Position numbers and translations under genes: made by a program. Positions 31,207-44,965 of a DNA stretch of 64,000 nt are shown here, in pieces. The notes beneath the pieces were generated by a model that saw nothing but the letters and a program-made list of their open reading frames with translations, ran no database searches and was not told the origin of the DNA. Every line of letters begins with the position of its first letter. The first letter of the stretch is position 1. This DNA comes from Priapulus caudatus (lineage: Eukaryota; Priapulida; Priapulimorpha; Priapulimorphida; Priapulidae), in NCBI RefSeq assembly GCF_000485595.1, contig NW_014577072.1, positions 219,233-283,232 on the forward strand, read 5' to 3'.

Positions 31207-34177
31207 CTGCTCAGAAATGCCTGCATATAACTTCGGCTGGATGCAGCTCTCGCGAAATCCGTTCGGCTGCATGTTTTGCATAATCTGTCGGTGGTTTTGT
31301 TGGATATTTTGTCGAGAAGGACCGACCGATGTATTGTGGGCGACGCGGGGGCGGTGTCTGCCGACTAGGCGTGTGCGGTTTTGCTCGCTCGCTAATAATA
31401 GGCGTAGCTCCTGACAGACGCAGATTTGAAGATTTGAGATGGCGATTTGCAGGCGGACAATAATCTATAGGCCACCCGTAACTCTTTACATTCGGCCGGT
31501 TGAGTGTAAGCATTGAAAAGAAGTGCCACACGTGTGAGGCGGGCGACATAATGGCGGAATTTTGTCAGACAATGTGCGCGGGCTTGGATGGTTGATCCTC
31601 GTGGGGGTCGTGACAGAGAGAGGGCCCTTGGTACTGGGCAGGTGCCAAGTTCCCCAGCGCAGATGTATCTGGCAAACAAAGCGTGGCTCGGTGCGGAAAC
31701 CACGGACCGGCGTCCTGCGCCGTGTATTAATAACGATTTCCTTTCAAACGCTGGTTCCCATTGTAAACTGATGTTTTAGACTTTGGCGTCGTTCATTTAA
31801 AGAAATCAAAAAGAAGTTGATGGCGCACGCAATAGTCGTTTTTTATAAGGTGTTTGATTTTGCATACTATATCTATATGCGCGATAAGGACATAATGTAA
31901 ATGATTAGAACTTTACGGCTCCCGTGCTGTTCGAGTAGTGTGTGTGGTGTGCGTGGGTGTGAATGTGGGAGGTGTATGGGTGTGGGTGCATCGGTGTGAT
32001 AGCGCTGCAAATCCATTTCACAAAACCTCAAAGAGTATGACGTTTTTACACTCAAATAGCAGTTATCTGTAGACGTTACCATAATCTGCTGAGGCGTTAA
32101 CTGCGTGAACGTCCGTAGAGAAACTTGGAATGAAAAAGTATCTTGCTAATTTAATTTACATCGTCTTTATCATACGCATTAGCCACCTGGTGCTAGTGTA
32201 ATTTTCGCTTCCTAAGTAAACGACATCGGGAGCTTTAGCCCCGCCTACTTCTTTAGTAAGTCACGTCTGATTGGTTGCTCTCCCAGAGCGGTAATAGATG
32301 CTTCTTGCACCTGCTGGGGTCAGTTGCGCCAGGCTGGTCAGTTGTTATACTTCTGGCGGACATTTTTGCATAGAAAAACTGTCTGTGCGGTAGAATGCGT
32401 ATCGAATCGGCAATTTACTGAGGAAACCGCCATACACACGGGGGGTTTAGTGAAAGCAGAAGTTGTGAATGGCCTCTGCGCTATGCCCTATATAGTTTTG
32501 ATCGTGGTGCTCCGTACGTCGCGCTGCTGAGCGGTATCAATTTGGTGCGAGACGGCTAAACTGGTTTATTTTCGTTGAAATTCCGCGCAACTGATGGCCC
32601 TGTGCTAAATTATTTCTCGTTAAGCTGCTGGATATATATTAGCAGACATTTTATAAATAATTCATAAGCACGGATCACATTTAGGATGCAGTTTGGTGTA
32701 TCATGGAGTGACAGGTATTGTATGCGGATGTCCCCGTGCAATAAATGTTAAGTCGGTGTCCTTCAAAGCATATGAACAGGCGGGGATTAGATATCCAGAT
32801 CTCCATGTTGCCCACCAAAAATGTGTTAATTTTAAATAAATAATAGACATATATATTCCGATTGGTGTATATCCGTGTACGTTTAACCTACTTTTTGACA
32901 CATCCGAAATGCGCAGTAAGCCATTGATTTATTCTTAAATACGGTAATGTGCAAATATATTTCTGAAATGTCGCAATGTACCTCACAGAAGTGTGGGAAA
33001 ATGCTTAATCTATTATAGTCATACTAGGAGTCGCACTGCGCCTTTGCTGGCTTATTGTTATTTGTTTTGTTTAGTACAAGTGTTTCTAATAAATGCGTTG
33101 TGCTGCTGAAAGGATACCTCACATAAACCTGCAATCACCGGTAGGAGAAATAAACGCGTCCACCCTATTCATGCTATTTCGTGGCATTTAAGCAATTTGA
33201 TGAAATTATATACTCACGGAAATACCAGCGGTCAAGTGGCGGGCGTGGTCAGATCAATTATTATTCACGTGTTCGCGGTGACCACCTTGGAGAGATAGGT
33301 TAATAGCTGCGTCAAACGGTTGCTTGGTTTGCTGTTTTCTTTCTGAAAATACGCATTAAAAAGCACAGCGGAAAACCCTAAAAACCCCGTTTGTCCCTAA
33401 TGGTGGAGGTGTTTTCATCTCCTATATGGGGCAGGTTACTGCCTGCATGACATCTTGTCTTTTGGGTGGTCCCCGATGCCAGAACGAAACGTTCCCGTCA
33501 CACTCACACACCACGTATCACGTGTTACCATCAATCAGGAATATTCAGCAGTTTTTGAGACTGCATGTTTGAGAGGTGCCGTTGGCTCAATCTACTGCAT
33601 TACAATTGTGTGCGCTTTACGCTAACATTTTTGCCAACACATGATAGTGCAACTTCGGCCAGTGAAACATGTTTATTCCTATATTGTTTCACATTTTACC
33701 ATCTAGAGATTTTATCGTATACATCTAATAATACGTATGAATTCCGTCTATGTAAACATGAATCTAGTAAACACATATATAAAGCAAAAATGTTATACAT
33801 ATAATGACATTTTTTTACACAGCCATGGCTCTAAATTAGGATAGTGACTTTTAACGTAAACTGCTAAAACAAACAGGAGTGTTGCGTACATTATTTAAAT
33901 TTAGGTACTCAAACAAAGGCCTGGGCACATGTGCCATGGTGTGCTTTGCTATGTGAACTCGTGCGGTGCTAAATTCAGGTAAGATAAATAAATGAAACAA
34001 TGGGCTATCCTTCGCGAAGTGACGCATCTCACGACGAGCAAACACGTCCATAGCTTTAGACAGGATGCATCCATTTTCTTGTTCTTATTCTCCTATTTGA
34101 TGCACAAATATGTAGTTAAGAGCAGCACCTACGCGTTTCCTAAGGTGTGACTAGCATACTTGCATTTCGCAACCAAT
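31207..34177. other. Unique intronic DNA, no gene seen
   Basis: No exon or element recognised. A GTGTGGGTGT-type G/T-rich stretch lies at 31937-32000. Confidence 0.45.
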
Positions 34178-34261
34178 GTGTGTGTGCGTGCGTGCGTGCG
34201 TGCGTACGTGCGTGCGTACGTGCGTGCGTGCGTGCGTACGTGCGTGCGTGTGTGGTGTGTA

Positions 34262-34292
<31 letters not shown>

Positions 34293-34318
34293 TGCGTGCG
34301 TCCGTGTGTGAGTGTGTT
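34178..34318. repeat. (GTGC)n microsatellite
   Basis: A GTGC/GTAC tetranucleotide tract with a short GTGTGGTGTGTAGTGTG interruption. Confidence 0.95.
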
Positions 34319-37300
34319 TTATTTTACATCCGCTGTTGTTTTTTAAGGATATGGAAGTTTTTGTTTTTAAGCGGAAACCGCCTGGTTTTTGGGTGAATTA
34401 TACTGAAGTTCTGTCACGCATGGTAATTCTGCTGCGCATGATATTGGTATAGACTGTCAGCTATACTCTTGGTTTGGTGGTAAAAAATGTGCGATTATTT
34501 GTTGAATTAGCGAGTGAACGCTAAGATATCATGAGCTGCATGTTTAAGCCATTATCTTACAAACTATTCTTCTTTTTCGCTGGTCAGACGCCAGTATTTT
34601 TTAACATCGTGTTCCACGATTGGCCAATAGGCGGTTTATTTAAGCGCGTTACATGCAACCCCATTCCTCAAAAAGATTCACCAAAGGGTAACAGACAATT
34701 CGCAGGTGAAATTATATGTTTGTGGCTAAAATTGGATGCAGCAGGCAGGTATTGTAGTCAATCTGACCCGCGAGTGAGGAGTGTCTGATATCTGAACAGG
34801 AAGTTGCTGAGTGCTGCTGTGCTAGTGGGCATATCGCAACGAGAACATTGCCATTAAGAATTATCCGGTGTGTCTGTATGTAAATTTTTGTGGTGTCGGT
34901 GCTTTTCATCGCGATGCGTAGCTTTGCAGGAGTGTATACATAGCTGTCTAGTAAACCCGAAACCATGATGAAAGCATGAATGCGTCGATGGGAGAATATT
35001 TCTACCCTCGCATGGGTGTTTCTAGTACGTGAACGCGTAGGCTATGTTGTCTGCTTTAGTTTATGTTTGAAATTATGCAAATGGGAGAAATTGATAAAAC
35101 CGCTATATGGCGGATGCGTAAAGAGCATTTAAACTGGGTAATCGAGGTTTAGACGGTGTCGTGTTAAATCGTACGAAATGCATTTCTCAAGATGCTAGAA
35201 GAGCCGTGTAGGCATTCTGAGTAGAGGAGGGTCGTGCGTATAATCGCGTGTTTGCAGTGATTGGTTAGGGATGGTTCCGGCTGACGGTGACCAGTCGAAA
35301 TGGACACCGGCGGCCTTCAATGCCACATATAAGTTTAGTGCAGGTGGAAGTACTGCGGCGGGCTGTGTTCAGCTGTGTTTGCCCTGCCAGCGCAAAGTGA
35401 AGACATCGATTTCATCGAGACCTTTATATGGTGAGAATGCACATGGAGCTATCACCTGGTTGATAATCTTCTTCGGTATCGGAATTATCGGTTCGTATAC
35501 TAGCGATTCGTGTTCGTTAACTCAATCATTTCAACGCGTTTTGAAAGGGAGTGTGTTCGCGTTCGTGGGGCAGTAAGACTGCGGTGTAGGGAAGGCGGTA
35601 TTTTCGTTAATTATAACGTCGACGTTGGACCATTCCATCTACGTGACGCTAACAATGGTTTAGTTTCGCGTGAGTGAGTGCCCGATGCGTAATGCCAGCT
35701 CGATATAGTTCGCTGCGTACTGATAAGCGAAGATTTAGAAATCGCGCTACGTATTTGTGTTAACCATGGATTTAGTAGTCGCTCTCAACTAAATTCTTGT
35801 ATAAACATATGCAAGGATGCGCAATAGATCTCGAGTTATAGAGGTCTCCTGCCAGGTGCATATAGGGTTTGTCTCACGGTGCGCCGCAGTCAGTGTTTGT
35901 GCTTGTGAGTATTCGTAGGGGGAACAAGCGATACTGCTCGTTATTGAGGAACATATTTATTGTCAATATGCTTTCGTTCTTAACTCTTTCCACCTGGCTA
36001 ATCTCCATAATATATGACTACAAAAAAGGTTACCAGACTGAATACGTGTTTCACTGGAATCATTTAATTATTGAGGTGAATTATCCTATATAGGTCTAAA
36101 TGGTTTCAGAAATTCAACTTTAATTCATGAAACAACAGACGTGAGGGTTGCGCTACAATTGCGTGGCATATCTCACACGATGGCAACACTCCAGATGATA
36201 AACCATCTCTTGATGGACAGAGAACATCGCCTAAACGATTAATGGTTTCTCGCGGCAAATTAGTCACGTAGTACCTAAGATGATAGTGTCACAACTCCTA
36301 GGCATAAATGCTATATATTTTCTTCACACAAGACTAAATACCCTAAAACGTCTTTACTAAAAGTTACGAAACTGGTTAAGGTTTAGCGAAACAGTATTCT
36401 GTGGAAACATGCGCCAAACACGAATAGGCTCAAGAATAATTATTTTAAAACATCATGCGGAGGAGCGGCTGTAATGTCTTTGCTATAAGTATATTTATAT
36501 GGTCTTATATCAAAATGTTGTTGGCAATATGCGTTGGAACAGCGCTGTCCTGCTGCTAACAGTCGTACTATGCGACCGATGATTCTATGATTGATAGCTG
36601 CATGTGTAATCATATTTTCAATCGTAAGTAATTACTATGATAAGGCAAGCTTTAGCCACGTATACGAACGCCATGGTCTAGGCGTTGTGGATTATTCAGT
36701 TTTGCTGTTAATCGCCCGTAAGCCTGTAGCGTCAAAGCGTCAGCATCCGGAATACGGGAGAAGCGATTCAATCCCGTATTTATATTGTCCGAGCGATTTT
36801 TCGTGTGGAATTGAGTGTGGTTAAATACGGGCTACAGAAGAAAAAAACGTGCAGGGATTGAGCAAGCGCGCCTGCAAGTCCATATTTGTGCGCGAACGAA
36901 GAAACCCCGCGTGTGTAAACGAGCTGTCACCGAGCAGGTGATGCGGTGACTAATCTCAGCAACTCCTTTCCCCCGCGAGTGTTTTGTTGTTGGATATCAG
37001 TGATTACAGTGAGAAACGCGGCACCTCGCTGGGCTAGCATTCCCATTGGCTGAAAGGGTTTGGCGAGCAGACGCGCGGACGAAGGCGGCAGCGCGAGCGC
37101 GCTCCACCTGTGTGCGAGAGAAAGAGTGAGCGCTCCTGCTCCACGCCATTATGTCTGCTACGTGAGCGTGAATTCCTATCGGATTTCTCCTCCTGACGCA
37201 GCCTCTGATGAGGCCAGATGGCCATTCCTCGTCACTGCATTTTGTCGGCACGTGAATACGCCGTGCGGCTCTACAAAGCTCGTTTTGTTGCGACTTTCTG

Positions 37301-39607
37301 CAGATGCAGCAGAGCCTGCGTCTCTCCAAGCTGATCTAAATAAACCGACTCGCTTCAGATGTGTAGATGCATGCGGCCTTACATCGTCGCATGCACAAAC
37401 GAGAACCACTAACGAGATGTGTTTATAATAAGTAAAAACGTATCCACCGGGGTTTGATTCATTCAGCCAATTTGCTAATACCAAAAGTTGTATCACTTTT
37501 CCTTGTCCATTTTTTGCTAATACGCGTATAGCATTTTTTACAAAAACAAACAAACAAACAAACATTATACGTTCAGATGAGGATCGTTGTTTCTTTTTAA
37601 ATTTAAGTGCGCATAAGTGCATTTTAAATTTAAAGACGATTTGCTATCGCTATTCAGTAGCTAAATAGACGTTTCTGACATTGAAAAAAAGACTATCGAT
37701 GAAAACGTGTGAGCGGTCACAAGATAAAGGGCGCGTGCGAGCAATCTCTCTGTCGACGCGCGTGCGCGTGTCACGTGGTGCAACTGGCGCGCGCGACAGG
37801 TGATGCAAACCAACGCCAGCTCGCAGCAGCTCGGCCATTACATCAACCCCTCGTATATATACGAGCTGAGCAATATAATTGCGTTCGGGAGTAAAGTGCC
37901 CTGAGATGCGATAATTGAGCCGAGAAGATTGCCCGGGTGGTTGTCACAGGAGCTCAGCCGTTTTCCTAAATACTGTTATTCGCGGCGAATTAGCATCGTA
38001 ACGACTCGCGGCACGGCTGCGCCGGAGTGGGGGTCGCTCGTACTACGGCCACGGAGCGGCACGTGACAACCGTCATATATTACGGCGAGAATCGCGGACA
38101 CGTGTGATTAAGCTGGCGCCGTATTCGTGAAGCCTAACAGAATTACACAGAAATTGGCTTATAATTTCTAGTGCTTGAAGCGAAGTGCCTATATATATTG
38201 ATCATTCTCCACCATACTACGCGATTGAATCTGCATCCGATTAAAGCGGGCATCATATCCGTGGTCTCTAGCGATGTTAAAGCTTGCCAAGGCTTGTCGA
38301 TAATTGAAGGTGAAATATTTGATATCGAGGCAGGAATCCACTATTGAGCTCTTAGCTAAGTAAGCTACGCTCAAACGCCACGCCCCGTCACGCTCGCTTG
38401 CGAAGTAATTAAAATAAATTCAATCTTCTCATTTATCTCTCGGGAGTCGAGGGTTTCGTCTACATGTTTTCTAAGCCGTCTTCAAGGGCGAACGCGTCTC
38501 TGTGGTGCATGTAGAGGCTTGCACTTAGCGCAGGCACGCGCACGTTGCTGACACTGGCCTTTCATATTGGATCAACAGAACACGCGCGCGCGTGCTCACG
38601 TACGGCGAGGCGGTTATGTGCCGATGCGTGGCAAAGTATGACATCAAACAATCGTCGGCCGTTTGCAGGCACGAGACAGAAACGGGCGAAGATTACGGTT
38701 ATGTGCCCTCCGTGAGCGTCGGGCCAGTTGGTAAGAAGGGTTGAGGCTCGGCACGCACTGCTCGCGCGCGAGGTATTCACGCCACAATGGCATCGACGTT
38801 GCCGTAATTGGCATCCATTTGATATCATTACAAGCAAAATACCGCAATTCCTTTTGTGGCACTCCGTTCCTCTTTTCTGTGTGCTAGACAAAGCTAACAG
38901 TGGTCGCTGACAGCGGACTAAGCAAGTCCACCCACGGTTGGGATCTTGCAACGGGATGTGGGTGGCGCGAGGTGGAGGAGGGATGAAGTTAGTGTGTGTA
39001 ACTGCATAGCTATCGATCGAGAAAGGTATTTCTATGTGAAATTGTTGAGGAATATAACTAATACAGGTCGTGACCAGATAAAGGGAACTGTGAAGCGTCA
39101 CACGAAATATTTTTTATGTCCCCCGGGCTACCCGTGACCCCCCTTCCTCCACCAATGCTGATTAACCACCCTCGTGGTAAAATGAACCCATCTCACAGGC
39201 AAAAGCAAAATAAACACAATCTATTCGCCTTGCCACCTGCCAGCGACTATAAGGTGGTATTAGGCTGGCATCAGGTAATTTTGTTATCTACAATAGAGAC
39301 GGCACGTGGAAAAACATTTGCATTTCGGCAAAACCAAACACTCGCACTTACTTTGCGACCGGGAGTGCTGCACTGGCAGATGCACGCGAAGAGTACATGT
39401 CAGTATTTAGACTGGCTCGCGTCCATAGCGAGCTGCTAGCACGCTGCATGGTACGTTTGCCGAGCGTCAAGCGTGCGGTTGTTTGTTTTATGTTTTTTTT
39501 CGCTGCACGAGCGATTGATGATTCTTTGTGCTACTGCGACATTTGTCGTGCGTTCACACTCCACCGTGCTACGATGCTCAGCGCTTCTCTGTCCTCCCTG
39601 ATTGCAG
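34319..39607. other. Unique intronic DNA up to the second exon, no gene seen
   Basis: 5.3 kb with no recognised exon, RNA or mobile element. Open frames such as 35271-35576 and 37176-37622 (minus strand) look like chance. The last 30 bases form the pyrimidine-rich acceptor of the next exon. Confidence 0.5.
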
Positions 39608-39742
39608 CTGATAGAGACAGACGGGAAGGTTAAAGGTTGGATCGACGCCACCGAGCCGGGAACGGGCAACTGGATGAAGTTCGTAAGAAGCGCTAAAGCT
39701 GTGGAGGAACAGAACGTGATGGCTGTCCAGGTGGAATCACAG
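39608..39742 (+). CDS. prdm3/16: PRDM3/16 exon: second part of the PR domain
   Basis: A 135-base phase 0-0 exon of 45 residues, between TTGCAG and GTAGGA. It continues the PR domain from the Trp-Glu of the previous exon: GWIDATEPGTGNWMKFVRS matches vertebrate F-C-(I/V)-DA-x-Q-(P/A)-x-x-G-SW-(L/M)-KYIR, and EEQNVMAVQVESQ matches QNL-(V/T)-x-CQI-x-(D/E)Q. These residues form the core of the SET-like fold around the cofactor pocket. The next exon resumes with VYYKAIKDIEAGEE. The exon is isolated, with 36.4 kb of intron before it and 15.6 kb after. Confidence 0.94.
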
Positions 39743-41796
39743 GTAGGATACTCGCCGATACTGCTGATTCATGCACTCACATATATATATATAGCTTGCA
39801 TTTGGTGGAGCGATGTAGCGTCGCCTGATTCAATTGCGGAGTAATAACTGAAAGTAATGACAGAGGAAATGCTGTCTTATGACGGGTGGAGGCTGTATTG
39901 CTATGCGCACCGGTCTCACACATGCTATTACACGGGGTTGTTTAACTCGACTGGTGAGGGAAACCACACCTATCTATCGGATATTCACAGAGACTATATA
40001 CTTGTGTTTTATCTTGGTATAAACCATGGGCGTATTCTGTAGAATTTTCATCTTCGGATGACTACCAACTTTGAGCGCATTGCGTTATATCGTTTGTGAC
40101 GTTGTATATTGTGATGTATTGCGTGAGAACACTGCAAAAATGGAATTACGAAATTCCCCACTAGTATTTTCTTGTAATAATAACGTAACAGAACAGTAAG
40201 AACACTGCCGCAGGCGATGAATCGGGTTCTATTGTTAGAACGTGAACCGAGAATGACATTAATTTCAAATGCGTGTGTATTTGTGACTGAGGCCTGATCA
40301 GGGCCTAGCTTTCAACGTCATAAAATACCTACTCCGATTAAGAATTACGCCCTTCTATATTTATAAGTGTGATTATCACAAATGGCACATATAGATGTGT
40401 TTCGTCTGCCATGGCTGCTCATGCTGTTCGAAAAATCGTCGGAAGAAGCAATGTGTAACTAACACTGCAAATACTTGGTGAGCAATGGGACACGTACAGG
40501 AAGCGTAGGAGGATGTCTTTAGTGGTTGAGTTCTGCTTGGCTGCCTACGCTGATACACTCCCGTGCGGCCGCGTTTGCATAGATGGAGGTACACACTGTC
40601 GGACTTTTACGCGCAACTGCAATTCACATAAATCAGGCGCGCTCAAACAGACGGATGACACTCGCACAAACCTGCCCATTAAAGCTCGCTAAGGCTCTGA
40701 AAACTCGTTCGTTTAAATTTATAACGACCCTATTTGCACTGCCGTTTGCCGCCACCCCGAGATGTAGCAACCTCCACGGCCGTGCCAGGGATGCACGCCA
40801 TCGTGAAGCTGTCTAAATATTTGCGTATTTAAAATTGTGTCATCCTAACACTAATAGTTTGGCTAGTCAATATTTGCGGAGATGTTTGCTTTGGGAAGAT
40901 CCGCATTGTGTTCGCCCTTGAATGAAGGCAGTAGATGAATGGGAGAGGCAGACGCGCAGGCAGACGATCTTTCCGCGGGCTGACGACAAAAGTAGCGTTC
41001 ATGTGTTTTGTGGAAAACATCTGCCGGTTATTGCGAAACGCTCGCGTTAAATAGGAGATTATGATTTCAAAAACGAAACTAATAATTTCGACAAGCCGCG
41101 AACAAATCGTTGTACGAAGCTGAATAAACAGGCAGCAGATGTCTGAAGGATTTGCCTCGATAAACTGGGGTTAAGTTATAACATCCAGGATGCTGTGTAA
41201 TTTGATATAGCAAATGGATTATCCAAAACTGCAACGAAAAAGAAATGAATAACCGGTTACGAAGTCTCATACACAGATAGAACGGATGAGAATCTGATAT
41301 TCGTTAGCGAAGTGTACACCTTCACCTTTTTGTTCTCGATAATATGCACTGCAACACTTGAAGTGTAGTTTGCGGTGCTGTTGAACTTTCGATTGAATAA
41401 TAACGACATTTTCGATAGCCAATACAGTTAATGAATAAATATACTAGGTGGGTAGTAAAACCTAGCTCTTCACCGCGCTCTCTGTCATTTGCTGCGCATA
41501 ATGTATTGAATGTACCTATGGTCTTTTAAACCAACCCGCTGGCGCAGAAATGTCTGACGCCAAGGCGAGTTTTTATTAACCAAGTACCGCATATAATGTT
41601 TATATGAAGCATACTACAATTTATTTCACTCGTCCAAACTAGTGGCTTTAAAGAAGACGTTCATGAATAGCTGTTGATACGCGGCATATACTTGCGGGTT
41701 TGTTGGAGTAAACTGTGAGTAATTTTTTTTATAGTTTATATTTAGTATAGTTCACACAGCGCGAAATATGAGCCTTACATGTTAGTGACTTTTTAC
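39743..41796. other. Unique intronic DNA, no gene seen
   Basis: No exon or element recognised, apart from a short (AT) run at 39780-39792. Confidence 0.5.
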
Positions 41797-42157
41797 TAAC
41801 ACACGCACACGCACACGCACACGCACACGCACACAAATACAAACACAAACACAAACACAAACACAAACACAAACACAAACACAAACACAAACACAAACAC
41901 AAACACGTACCGCAAACCACGTACCGCACACACGTACGCCACCACACGCACACACGCACGCACGACAACAGCGCCACCACGCACACCGCCAACGGCACAC
42001 GCACCACGCGACACGCCACATACCACACACACACACGATCACAAACACACACACACACACACAACACCACCAAACACACAACACACCGCGCGCACACGCG
42101 CCGCGCGCGTCATGACCGCATACACCACGTGCTCACACTCACACACACACACACAGC

Positions 42158-42215
<58 letters not shown>

Positions 42216-42240
42216 ACACGCGCGCGCGCACACAACGTAC
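41797..42240. repeat. (CA)n/(CACG)n/(ACAAAC)n microsatellite cluster
   Basis: About 440 bases of CA-based repeats: ACACGC, then a run of CAAACA hexamers (41836-41906), then ACGC/CCACA mixtures and a pure CA run (42166-42210). Long minus-strand frames here are artefacts. Confidence 0.95.
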
Positions 42241-43338
42241 ACAACGCACAGGAAATTCATACAGGCAGAACCCTAAAGAACGCGGACTTTTCTCAATGAA
42301 AAATCACACCGCGTGGGGGCAACTGTGTTGCTTGTCGTCGGAACCATTCAGCAAATCATGCTAGTCGAGTAGTGTTCGCCCTTTCTCTCTAGTCTTATCT
42401 TCTTTCTGCTGGTCCCTTTAAGTCGTTTAAATCCCTGACAACAAGCGGCGTTGAGCGTCTCTCACAGGAAGTGGCATCCATGTTCGCCCGCGGCTACGGC
42501 TGCCGAGACGAAATACCTCCGATTGTAAGACAGTGACGATCTCAATGCTTACTTCAGTGAGTTGCATCCTTCCCGCATTATAGCATTGGGGCAGCGCGCG
42601 ACCCATTTACTCGCGATTAAGCCTCGAGTGGTTACTCAATTTAAAACGCATCCGTTGCCGTGGCGACAAAGAAATTTCTCGTCAATGGCACATAGACGGA
42701 GCGCATGAATGAGGTTGTCGTGCGGCAGGGAGCACGATATGCTAATGAGCGTATAGTCGTATAGCGGCGCGATATTCCGCCGCATAGTCGCTATCGGAAT
42801 TCCCCACATTCTCTACGCAGAGGGTAATGTGTCCATGGGAGCTAGATAGGCTACGCACTGGGCTCGTCTGGGCGTCCGCGCCCGCTCAACTCATTCGCAG
42901 TCGATCCGCGTTACCTCTGTGTGACACGAGAGTGAAAATCAACACGGAGCAACTGTCAAAACACGTCGCCGGCATTCCCCGTGCGTTTATAGTGTTCTCA
43001 GGCGAACGACTCGAAGCGCGTTTAAAAGGCAGCACGATATCGAGTGACAGAGATTAACAGCAGGCCAGACAGCTTCGCGGGACGAGTAGCTGCCAACTGA
43101 CTGCCGATATAAGTGGATGAGAGCCGAGGGAAAACATCCTTGTGCTTGTTGTACGATTGAGTGGCAAATTCACAAAGCTCTGCCCGGCGATTTAATGAGC
43201 TACTGTTGCCAAGAGCGGGTCTGTCTGCTGTCGATATGCATTCCGTAGTCTTGATGGATCCTATGTTGGTGGCCTTGACGTGTTACAGTAAGTGACTCCG
43301 TTGCGATTAATACCATAACTCGCTTGTGAAGTGTCTTG

Positions 43339-43339
<1 letters not shown>
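42241..43339. other. GC-rich unique intronic DNA, candidate regulatory region
   Basis: No gene. The stretch at 42440-43060 is richer in CpG and carries an ETS-like CAGGAAGTG, an RFX-like site at 42654 and several homeodomain-type TAATGAG/TAATGAGC words. A regulatory role is only inferred. Confidence 0.35.
42654..42667. promoter_or_regulatory. RFX X-box-like site
   Basis: GTTGCCGTGGCGAC matches the X-box consensus GTTGCCATGGCAAC at 12 of 14 positions and lies in the GC-rich stretch of intron 2. Confidence 0.3.

Positions 43340-43388
<49 letters not shown>
43340..43388. repeat. (GT)n microsatellite
   Basis: A pure GT run of about 24 units. Confidence 0.95.
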
Positions 43389-43389
<1 letters not shown>

Positions 43390-44934
43390 AGTTTCGCTTA
43401 CGAATCGTCTTGTGTAAACGTGATCTCTTTGTCAATAGGGCGCGGTTTAGCCTTCGTCATCTCCTTATTTTTACAGCTCCCGTTTTTCCTGTGGCTCTGT
43501 AATTTACCATCTGGCGATTGTAAACCGTATTTCATTTCCTTATATAGCTTCGCCGGTGATTTTGCATACGTATTTCATTCTCGTGATTCACGGAGTCGTC
43601 TATCGGTACAGGTCGCGCCTTAATTCCCTGTGCTCCTCTAGCTTTCCGTGCTCCCTCACCACAACTCCCCCTCTCGCCTTCTACATATATCGTATCTCTT
43701 TCCGCCTGCTGTGGTTACAATCTTGCATTGCCGCGGTGTCTGTGGACACGTAATACCTATACTAGCAAAAACGAATTCGGTTTATAGTGCACAGTCCGTT
43801 ACTGTAGGTTTTGGAATCACACATGTCGTGTCGTTGCCTCATGCGTGACTAGCAGCCGCTACTTCCTATATGTACGTATATCTAGATATTTATCATTCTT
43901 GCGATGCTTTCCGATTTTTTTTACAGTTATTCAGGTGCGGGCGTGCATCGGAGCACCACGACGCTGCGCGTATTCATTACAATGCGAAATAAGCGTCGTA
44001 CTGGACCCGAGAAGTGGCCAAGGAGGCGGCCACTTAAATCTAGATTATACGCGTAAACCCACTGAAATTGACTACCAGTATCATAAAGAAAGAGCGTTGA
44101 GTGTCTGTGTGCCGCTAATCTACCGCACCTGGCAGGTAACGTGCGCGACAACAGAAGCAGGAATGTCTTACCGCGGCGATGATGCGAATTGTCGCTGTGT
44201 CGGACACACGCGGTACTGCCCAGCTTCCGCGTGCAGCAGCTGCTGAATTCCTCATTGGAGGAGGGTGTCATTATCTCTGCGAGGCGCATCTCTTATTGGA
44301 TGCGCACGTGCCGAACCGCTCCCTCCCAGCTGCTGAACGCTACCCGCCCGTCCATTGTCACAAACAAAATATTCTGCGTAAAAAACAGTAGTTCTTTACT
44401 AGAATGGACACCGCGTGTGCGTGCGGATAGCGCCATTGTTCTCCCGTGGCACGCACCGTCTTACGGGCGGTTTTTATGGCTGCGACGAGTGCGTCGGTGG
44501 TCACGATCTGAAGATTATGTAATAATATGCGTGCCGCGGCCTCGGGATTCTCTAGCTACTGTCATGATTCATCGATTTTTTAACGTCACCGTCGGAGTGA
44601 GTCATAAGCGTTCGCCACTTAACCCTTCTTCACTTCTGCGAGAAGCGAAATCTTGCCGGTATTTCCACGAACAAAACCGGAAAGGAAAAACTCTATTCGC
44701 GCTATTGTGCGATCCTATCTGGGTGGTCTACGCACGATCCCATGTTTAACCCGGGCTGTTGTCGCGCATTGTTACTCTGTCTCGAACATCGTATGCTATT
44801 GGTAGCGTTAATAGGCAGACGCCTGTCGCATATCACAGATCCAGCGCCGTATCAAAGGGCTCTTTATGCGCGTTTGATAGCGGTAGGGAGTAGCTAAGAA
44901 AGCAAGCGAGAAAGAGAAAGAATGCACGCGGGGC

Positions 44935-44965
<31 letters not shown>

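Larger units (their letters stand above)
3193..39607 (+). other. prdm3/16: Intron of 36.4 kb splitting the PR domain
   Basis: The GT donor at 3193 and the AG acceptor at 39606-39607 (preceded by a pyrimidine-rich GCTTCTCTGTCCTCCCTGATT stretch) are both consensus, and the flanking exons join in phase 0. The intron interrupts the PR domain right after the conserved Trp-Glu. I found no other gene in it. It contains a decayed Helitron end, several small inverted-repeat elements and many microsatellites, listed separately. Its length suggests that regulatory DNA is housed here, which is an inference. Confidence 0.88.

Noticed and set aside
35271-35576. 101-codon frame with a hydrophobic segment
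   Set aside because: The single membrane-like stretch is not enough. No family resemblance and chance length.
44189-44749. 186-codon + strand open frame in intron 2
   Set aside because: No recognisable domain or conserved motif and no supportive splice sites. One frame of this length is expected by chance in 64 kb of six-frame sequence.
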